10,865 nt of DNA, taken from positions 62,680-73,544 of the forward strand of contig NZ_LT962671.1 of the NCBI RefSeq assembly GCF_900199545.1, written 5' to 3'. The translations under genes were made by a program, and so were the position numbers. Source of the DNA: Raoultibacter massiliensis. Its GTDB lineage: Bacteria; Actinomycetota; Coriobacteriia; Coriobacteriales; Eggerthellaceae. The notes below the pieces were generated by a model. The model was not told the DNA's origin. It did no database searches and worked only from the letters and a program-made list of their open reading frames with translations. Of the stretch, positions 7,229-10,865 are shown one piece after another (the first letter of the stretch is position 1; each line of letters opens with the position of its first letter).

Positions 7229-7265
7229 AAAAAAATAGGGCAGAAACGCTTTCGCGATCCCGCCC
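7229..7265 (-). terminator. Intrinsic terminator of the Abi gene
   Basis: On the minus strand GGGC (7265-7262) pairs with GCCC (7241-7238). The stem continues through G-U and A-U pairs to CGC-GAAA-GCG with a GNRA-type loop, and is followed by TATTTTTTT (7237-7229). This is a textbook rho-independent terminator, 84 nt beyond the Abi stop. A second small hairpin (AAACC-TTCG-GGTTT on the minus strand, 7282-7269) comes just before it. On the plus strand the T tract is absent, so it serves the minus strand mainly. Confidence 0.75.
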
Positions 7266-7348
7266 CGCAAACCCGAAGGTTTCTGTCTGGCTATAATTAT
7301 CGTGATTGCGGCCCGTTTGTCAAATCGAGCATATAGGATTTACCAGTA

Positions 7349-8314
7349 TCACCGTTGGCTCAGCCATGCCTGGAAGACCTTTGACAGAAAGTCGTATGCC
7401 GAGATGATAGTCGTGTTCCCCCTGTACCAATCCGAGTTCTCCTCTGCACGTTGCCTAAATGCCAGGAATCCGTCGTATGCTCTCGCCTGCCTTTCTCGGG
7501 TGACGAAACGGTTGCAGGCATAGGCGAGCACCGTCGTCTGGAGCACTCGCGGATTGCGCATCTTGGATCGTCTCAGGCGCTTCGAGACACCTGCGTCGCC
7601 GAGCGCTTTCGCGACCGATGCGGGGTATCTCGTCGACGTGGCCGAGGAGATACCCAAGCCGTTGATGACGGCGCTCGAATGGGCAGCGGCGTTCCTGAGC
7701 GAATTCGCTCGCCTGAGAAGGTAATGGTCATCTCTCATTTCCGTATCGCCCCATCGGTTTGCGCAGAAGAGGTAGAAGCTGGCAAACGCGCCGAACGACG
7801 ACAGCTCCAGGAACACCCATGCCGGCATCTCGTCTAGCGGATAGCGCTCGACGAGCGGTCCGAGGTAGGCGTCGTTCTCCAAGCGCGAGATCTCGCCTTC
7901 GCGCCTGTTGCGCTCGGCGTGGTTGAGGTGCGTGAGGTAGTCGGCGAGGACGGAGTAGCCGTCCTCGTTGCGATTGTCGGTTATTTTCTCGACGAGTTTT
8001 GTCTTGGCGGCGTTCTCCACGTCGAGTGTGAGCGGCAGCAGGAACCTGCGCAGTTCCTGGTCTATCCCCGCGAGGTCGACCAGTTGCCCGAAGTCGAGCC
8101 CGGCATACTCGCCGTCGTGCTTGCCGCCCACCCGTTTGGGAAAGAGCACGCGGTACGCCGCGAGGCGGAAGTAGTGGTCCTGCTCGGAGAGGATGCGAGA
8201 GGCCTCTCCCTCGTCGCACAGCTCGAAGGTCACGCCCTTGGACTTCAGGTGCTCTATCTGCTCCTCGACGGTGAGCTTGGGCTTTCTTTTATTATCTTCT
8301 GCGATTTCGTTCAT
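7349..8314 (-). CDS. Abi_2 family abortive-infection protein (AbiD/AbiF-like, HEPN)
   Basis: A 321-aa phage-defence protein of the Abi_2 family. The start MNEIAEDNKRKPKLTVEEQ is chosen because family members begin close to this KPKLTVEEQIEHLKSKG segment; the open frame runs back to a TTG at 8401 but that extension is Arg-rich and lacks a ribosome site. The N-terminal hallmark is EASRILSEQDHYFRLAAYR (residues 37-55), and a second conserved block is DEMPAWVFLELSSFG (161-175). RNAAAH at 207-212 fits the Rx4-6H motif of HEPN ribonuclease-like proteins. Such proteins are thought to stop growth or translation on phage infection, probably by RNA cleavage. It has no partner gene and lies between the converging transfer and mobilisation operons, with its own terminator, so it looks like cargo. 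The Shine-Dalgarno before 8314 is weak (GAAAGATCGAAG), which may keep expression low. Confidence 0.88.
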   Translation of the reverse strand: MNEIAEDNKRKPKLTVEEQIEHLKSKGVTFELCDEGEASRILSEQDHYFRLAAYRVLFPKRVGGKHDGEYAGLDFGQLVDLAGIDQELRRFLLPLTLDVENAAKTKLVEKITDNRNEDGYSVLADYLTHLNHAERNRREGEISRLENDAYLGPLVERYPLDEMPAWVFLELSSFGAFASFYLFCANRWGDTEMRDDHYLLRRANSLRNAAAHSSAVINGLGISSATSTRYPASVAKALGDAGVSKRLRRSKMRNPRVLQTTVLAYACNRFVTRERQARAYDGFLAFRQRAEENSDWYRGNTTIISAYDFLSKVFQAWLSQR

Positions 8315-8437
8315 AGCTTCGATCTTTCGTGCTTGGATAGGGATCGGTCTCGAGGGACGGAATGCGCGCCGTTTCTCAATTATCCTTCTTTTCGCATGCA
8401 ATTGCGCGTGAAACGGCGATTGGAAGGTGCGCCTTGC
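8315..8437 (-). promoter_or_regulatory. Abi upstream region with 9-bp inverted repeat
   Basis: The 123-nt gap between the mobilisation operon and the Abi start holds a perfect inverted repeat, CGCCGTTTC (8367-8375) and GAAACGGCG (8410-8418), with 34 nt between the arms. The spacer is AT-richer than its surroundings. It contains a GATAAT -10-like hexamer on the minus strand (8384-8379) and a palindrome GCAATTGC (8398-8405). No convincing -35 box is seen at the right distance. It could be an operator over the Abi promoter or a hairpin ending the mobilisation transcript; the sequence does not decide. Confidence 0.45.
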
Positions 8438-8512
8438 CTACATGAACCGGAACACCGCCTTGAACATCCAGCGGACGAACGCCCCGATTCCCCTGAACAC
8501 CGCTTTAATCAT
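8438..8512 (-). CDS. 24-aa cationic amphipathic peptide, last gene of mob operon
   Basis: A 24-codon ORF whose ATG overlaps the stop of the 190-aa gene (ATGATTAA, 8512-8505). AAGGA (8524-8520) lies 7 nt upstream of the ATG, so it is well placed for coupled translation. It ends with TAG at 8440-8438. The product begins MIKAVFRGIG, continues AFVRWM and ends FKAVFRFM, so KAVFR occurs twice. Lys3, Arg7, Arg14, Lys18 and Arg22 all fall within about 100 degrees of a helical wheel, the other faces being Phe, Trp, Val, Ile and Met, and there is no acidic residue. That predicts a membrane-binding helix. I know no named family. It could act with the relaxosome at the membrane, be a small toxin, or be a regulatory leader. 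Evidence for translation is good for such a short ORF, but not proof. Confidence 0.5.
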   Translation of the reverse strand: MIKAVFRGIGAFVRWMFKAVFRFM

Positions 8513-9077
8513 TTCCGAATCCTTCCATCCAATCGTCTTCCATGTCGTCTGCTGGCACCTCCTGTGCCGCTTCGGCCTCGACCGCCCTTTCGAGTGTAAG
8601 CGGAGTGACGCCGACCGCCTCCGCCATGAGCGCCTGGCTTGCCGCCAGCCTCTCGTCGTCGTTCGCCAGGTAGCCGCTCAGCCTCACGATGCGGCTGGCG
8701 AGCGACCCTCCGGGCCCAACGAAGAGGGCGCAAGCGCGATCTACCCTGGCGACGTCCACGAGCTCGCCGAAGAGCCTCGCGAGCACCGTCGAGCCGTCCA
8801 GGGTGACGCTCTCGATTCCGGCGGCCTCTCTCGGGGTGGCGAGCTGGAACCTCCAGCCCTTCTCGCGCCTCGCCTCGGGGGCCTCTCCGCCGTCTGTCCG
8901 GTAGGCCTCGTTCGCGGCGTAGCAGTGCGCCGTGAGCCAGAGGCCCTTCTTCTCGACGTCTGCGTAGTCGAGCGTAAGATCGGCGAGCATGCTCTTGCCC
9001 GAGAACGGCTGCGCCTCGGTGAAACGGTCGGTGTCGAACGCCTCGATGCGCCCGCGGTAGGCGACCTCCACCCTCAT
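8505..9077 (-). CDS. Unrecognised 190-aa protein coupled to relaxase
   Basis: Its ATG (9077-9075) overlaps the relaxase stop by four bases, with a strong AAGGAGG eight nt upstream, so translation should be coupled. The protein begins MRVEVAYRGRIEAFDTDRF and has no signal peptide or transmembrane helix. Residues 1-60 look beta-rich, and about 75-115 contain WRFQLATPREAAGIESVTLD then STVLARLFGELVDVARVDRA, probably helical. The middle has a glycine turn, FVGPGGSLASRIVRLSGYLA, and the last 40 residues are acidic (VPADDMEDDWMEGFGND). I do not recognise a domain. An acidic cytoplasmic protein made with the relaxase may be a relaxosome accessory or coupling factor, but that is inference from the operon. 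It is complete, and the next ORF starts within its last codons. Confidence 0.8.
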   Translation of the reverse strand: MRVEVAYRGRIEAFDTDRFTEAQPFSGKSMLADLTLDYADVEKKGLWLTAHCYAANEAYRTDGGEAPEARREKGWRFQLATPREAAGIESVTLDGSTVLARLFGELVDVARVDRACALFVGPGGSLASRIVRLSGYLANDDERLAASQALMAEAVGVTPLTLERAVEAEAAQEVPADDMEDDWMEGFGND

Positions 9078-10324
9078 CGGAGCTCCCTCCTTTCTCGCCG
9101 CCGTTCCTGCTGTGCCTGCGTCTCGCGGCTACGCGGTTTCGCGTCGCCGCGCCTGACGGGCGCTTCCTCGCCCTGCGGCTGCCTTTGCCGCCTTGTCTGC
9201 GCGGTTTCGGGCAGGAGCCTGTTCGCCGCCGCGTATGCGCGCACCTCGCGCAGCGCTTCCGCCCGTTCGGCGGAATCGCCGTCGGCGCGGCCTTCGAGCC
9301 TTTCGATCCTCCTGTCGAGGTCTGCCAGGCTGTGCGCGTTCGCGGACATGAACGCCTCTATCGCGCCGGCGAGACGTTCCAGCTCCGACAGGTCGTTCAG
9401 CTCGATGGCGCTTTCGGCTTCGGAGAGTATCCGTCGGGATGCCGCCGGGGCTGGGTGCCAGGCGGCGATCCTGTCGAAGCGCCGCCTGAGCGCCTCCTGG
9501 CCGAAGGAGAGCCCCAGCTTCTCGCCTCCGATGCGCCAGGTGGGGTGGTCTGAAAGCGAGTAGATCCAGTCACGTCGCCACGACTTCTCCGAGTTCTGCG
9601 AAACATCCACTTCGAGCGCCTCGAGCACGGCCATGAACTCGTCCTCGTTGCGGGCGAGCGCCTTGGCCACCGTGACCCGGTTGCGGATGTCTGCGACCCA
9701 CGAGTAGCCACCCTCTTTCTGGATCTCCCGCTCGGCGCGCCGCATGTATACGCTCTGCAGCGTCGCGGGCGTCGCCTTGCGCGTCTGCCCCTCGTCCTCC
9801 TCCCTCACGGTGTCGTTGCGCATGAAGCGATATCCGCGTTCCTCTGCGAGATCCTGAAGGCTGCGGTTGAGCTCCAGCGGGTCGGGGGTCTGCAGCCTGC
9901 GTTCGGTGGCGAGGTTGGTGTTGTTGACGACGATGTGGGCGTGGGGGATCCTGCGCTCGTTGTCGTCGTGCAGGACAATCGCCGCCTCGAAGTCGGCGAA
10001 GTGCCTGAGCGCCCAGGCGCTCGCGAGCTCCGCCACCTGGTCTGCGGTCAAGCCGTCTTGAGGATCGGGCGACATGACGAAATGCTTGAAGGTCCTCGCC
10101 GGCTTGCCCCGATACGGGGTGTCGTTGCCGCAGGCGCGCCTCGTCGCGTCCATCGAGTCCGCCCAGTCGAACCCGGCCGGGGCGGCCGAGACGTCCTCGA
10201 AGGCGCGCTCCTCCTGCCATGCGAAGTTCATGACCATGATCCCGAGGGCGCGCCCTCCCTTCTCGAGGTAGTGCTTTATGCCGGCGCATCCCGTGTGGCC
10301 GGCTATGGGCTTCAGCAGCGGCAT
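9074..10324 (-). CDS. HUH relaxase (MobA/VirD2-type, MOBP-like)
   Basis: A 416-aa relaxase/mobilisation nuclease, which should nick oriT, stay joined to the 5' end of the transferred strand through a Tyr, and reseal it in the recipient. The probable catalytic residue is Tyr19 in IKHYLEKGGR. The second motif region is KHFVMSPDP (His81). The metal-binding histidine motif is HDDNERRIPHAHIVVNNTN, with His119, His128 and His130. About 55 residues, including WADSMDATRRAC, separate the Tyr and His81 motifs. Residues 150-340 are mostly helical, and the last 40 residues are an Arg/Gln-rich basic tail that could bind DNA or the coupling protein. GGAG lies just before ATG 10324. It begins one base after the mobC-like stop and overlaps the 190-aa gene at its end. 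The family call is secure; assignment to MOBP is likely but not tested. Confidence 0.92.
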   Translation of the reverse strand: MPLLKPIAGHTGCAGIKHYLEKGGRALGIMVMNFAWQEERAFEDVSAAPAGFDWADSMDATRRACGNDTPYRGKPARTFKHFVMSPDPQDGLTADQVAELASAWALRHFADFEAAIVLHDDNERRIPHAHIVVNNTNLATERRLQTPDPLELNRSLQDLAEERGYRFMRNDTVREEDEGQTRKATPATLQSVYMRRAEREIQKEGGYSWVADIRNRVTVAKALARNEDEFMAVLEALEVDVSQNSEKSWRRDWIYSLSDHPTWRIGGEKLGLSFGQEALRRRFDRIAAWHPAPAASRRILSEAESAIELNDLSELERLAGAIEAFMSANAHSLADLDRRIERLEGRADGDSAERAEALREVRAYAAANRLLPETAQTRRQRQPQGEEAPVRRGDAKPRSRETQAQQERRRERRELR

Positions 10325-10325
10325 G

Positions 10326-10754
10326 CTAGTCTCCGCCCACTATGGCACGGCCTTCGAGCGAGGCGAGCTCGCCCGCCATCTCGCAGCGACCCTCGTCGAC
10401 CTGCGCGAGCAGAAGCGCGCACTCGTCGAGCTTGCTGGACACCCACTCCAGGTCGCCCCTTCCGTGGTCCAGCGCGAACTTGATGGAGTTGAGGGCGTGC
10501 ACGCCCTGGTTGTAGTGGTGCCCCCACCTGACGAGCTCGCGGGAGAGCCTGCGCATTGAGAGTCCGTCGAGCAGCACGCCTCCGCGCTTCGCGTTCTCGG
10601 CATCGTCCGCGACCATGCGGGCGACGTAGCGCAGGTACTCGGAGCGGGTGAGCCCCTCCTCGTCGGCGCGCTCACAGACCGCGCGGAAGTCCGCGTCGCT
10701 CACGCGGGCGGTCAGCACGTTGTCGTATCTCAAGACCTTCGTCATCTTCTCCAT
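10326..10754 (-). CDS. mobC: MobC-like relaxosome accessory protein
   Basis: A 142-aa protein starting MEKMTKVLRYDNV. This ATG is chosen because GGAGG lies nine nt upstream; the ATG at 10763 has GGAGG directly against it, and the ATG at 10745 is also possible. The frame stays open to 10832, but that extension is Arg/Ala-rich and crosses the inverted repeats. Residues 5-50 (VLTARVSDADFRAVCERADEEG, then LTRSEYLRYVARMV) have the strand-helix-helix pattern of ribbon-helix-helix DNA-binding proteins. The second half has the MobC features LSRELVRWGHHYNQGVHALNSI and a C-terminal helical region. MobC proteins bind oriT and help the relaxase reach the nick site. It is the first gene of the mobilisation operon here and is followed after one base by the relaxase. 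Its binding site should lie just upstream. Confidence 0.85.
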   Translation of the reverse strand: MEKMTKVLRYDNVLTARVSDADFRAVCERADEEGLTRSEYLRYVARMVADDAENAKRGGVLLDGLSMRRLSRELVRWGHHYNQGVHALNSIKFALDHGRGDLEWVSSKLDECALLLAQVDEGRCEMAGELASLEGRAIVGGD

Positions 10755-10763
10755 CCTTCGCAT

Positions 10764-10830
10764 CCTCCGCCGCCCCGATGCGGTGGAGGCTCGGGCGGCG
10801 CTCTTTCCAGGGGCGCGGGGCATCCCCCGC
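10764..10830 (-). other. Candidate oriT / mobC operator: GC-rich inverted repeats
   Basis: Directly upstream of mobC are several inverted repeats. CGCCGCCC (10768-10775) and GGGCGGCG (10793-10800) match perfectly over a 17-nt spacer. CCTCCGCC (10764-10771) can pair instead with GGTGGAGG (10782-10789) with one wobble. GCGGGG-CATC-CCCCGC (10815-10830) is a tight hairpin. Mobilisation origins usually lie next to mobC/relaxase genes and carry such repeats beside the nick site. No nick sequence can be named with confidence, and in DNA this GC-rich some pairing arises by chance. The remaining bases to 10865 show no gene I can support. Confidence 0.4.
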
Positions 10831-10865
10831 ATGGCGCGGGCCGGGGAGCTTGCGGCAGCTTCGCG

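Noticed and set aside
7292..7297. TATAAT hexamer on the plus strand that could drive an antisense transcript into the Abi gene
   Set aside because: No -35 box at a suitable distance; a lone hexamer in an AT-rich intergenic patch is expected by chance.
8315..8401. Longer Abi start at TTG 8401
   Set aside because: Arg-rich extension without a ribosome site that would cross the inverted repeat; family members begin near the KPKLTVEEQ segment.
10755..10832. 26-residue N-terminal extension of MobC
   Set aside because: Arg/Ala/Ser-rich, covers the inverted repeats, and internal ATG 10754 has a better spaced GGAGG.

Overview
This is a high-GC bacterial window. Gene content and protein style suggest a member of the Coriobacteriia (Eggerthella/Gordonibacter-like Actinomycetota) carrying an integrative conjugative or mobilisable element. 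The host assignment is an inference; no rRNA, tRNA or housekeeping gene is present to settle it.

Plus strand, 1-7216: a tightly packed transfer and surface operon. It starts inside a two-domain cell-wall hydrolase (GH73-type glucosaminidase plus NlpC/P60). Next come an envelope-anchored protein of unknown function, a polytopic VirB6/TrbL-like mating-channel protein, a possible very short ORF, and a 158-aa protein I do not recognise. After these lies a 1022-aa surface adhesin: signal peptide, a domain with a thioester-type Cys, CnaB/SpaA-like modules, three T-Q ester-bond (VaFE) repeats and a cell-wall sorting tail. A GC-rich hairpin separates it from a class B sortase, followed by a 43-aa membrane protein. 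Most junctions are overlaps or very short gaps. The enzyme that anchors the adhesin is probably encoded beside it, and the wall hydrolase and VirB6-like protein would build the channel through the wall.

Minus strand, 10754-8438: a mobilisation operon converging on the first one. It reads mobC-like ribbon-helix-helix protein, HUH relaxase, an unrecognised 190-aa protein, then a 24-codon ORF for a cationic amphipathic peptide. Genes are joined by 4-8 nt overlaps or a 1-nt gap. GC-rich inverted repeats upstream of mobC are the best place to look for oriT.

Between the two operons, on the minus strand, is a solo Abi_2 (AbiD/AbiF-like, HEPN) abortive-infection gene. It has its own strong intrinsic terminator and a 9-bp inverted repeat upstream, so it looks like defence cargo carried by the element.

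The less ordinary items are the 24-aa peptide with an internal KAVFR repeat and all positive charges on one helical face, the adhesin/sortase pair with a non-LPXTG sorting motif, the small frame-3 ORF before the 158-aa gene, and the inverted repeat upstream of the Abi gene. No integrase, VirB4/VirD4 ATPase, CRISPR array, transposase or RNA gene is visible.
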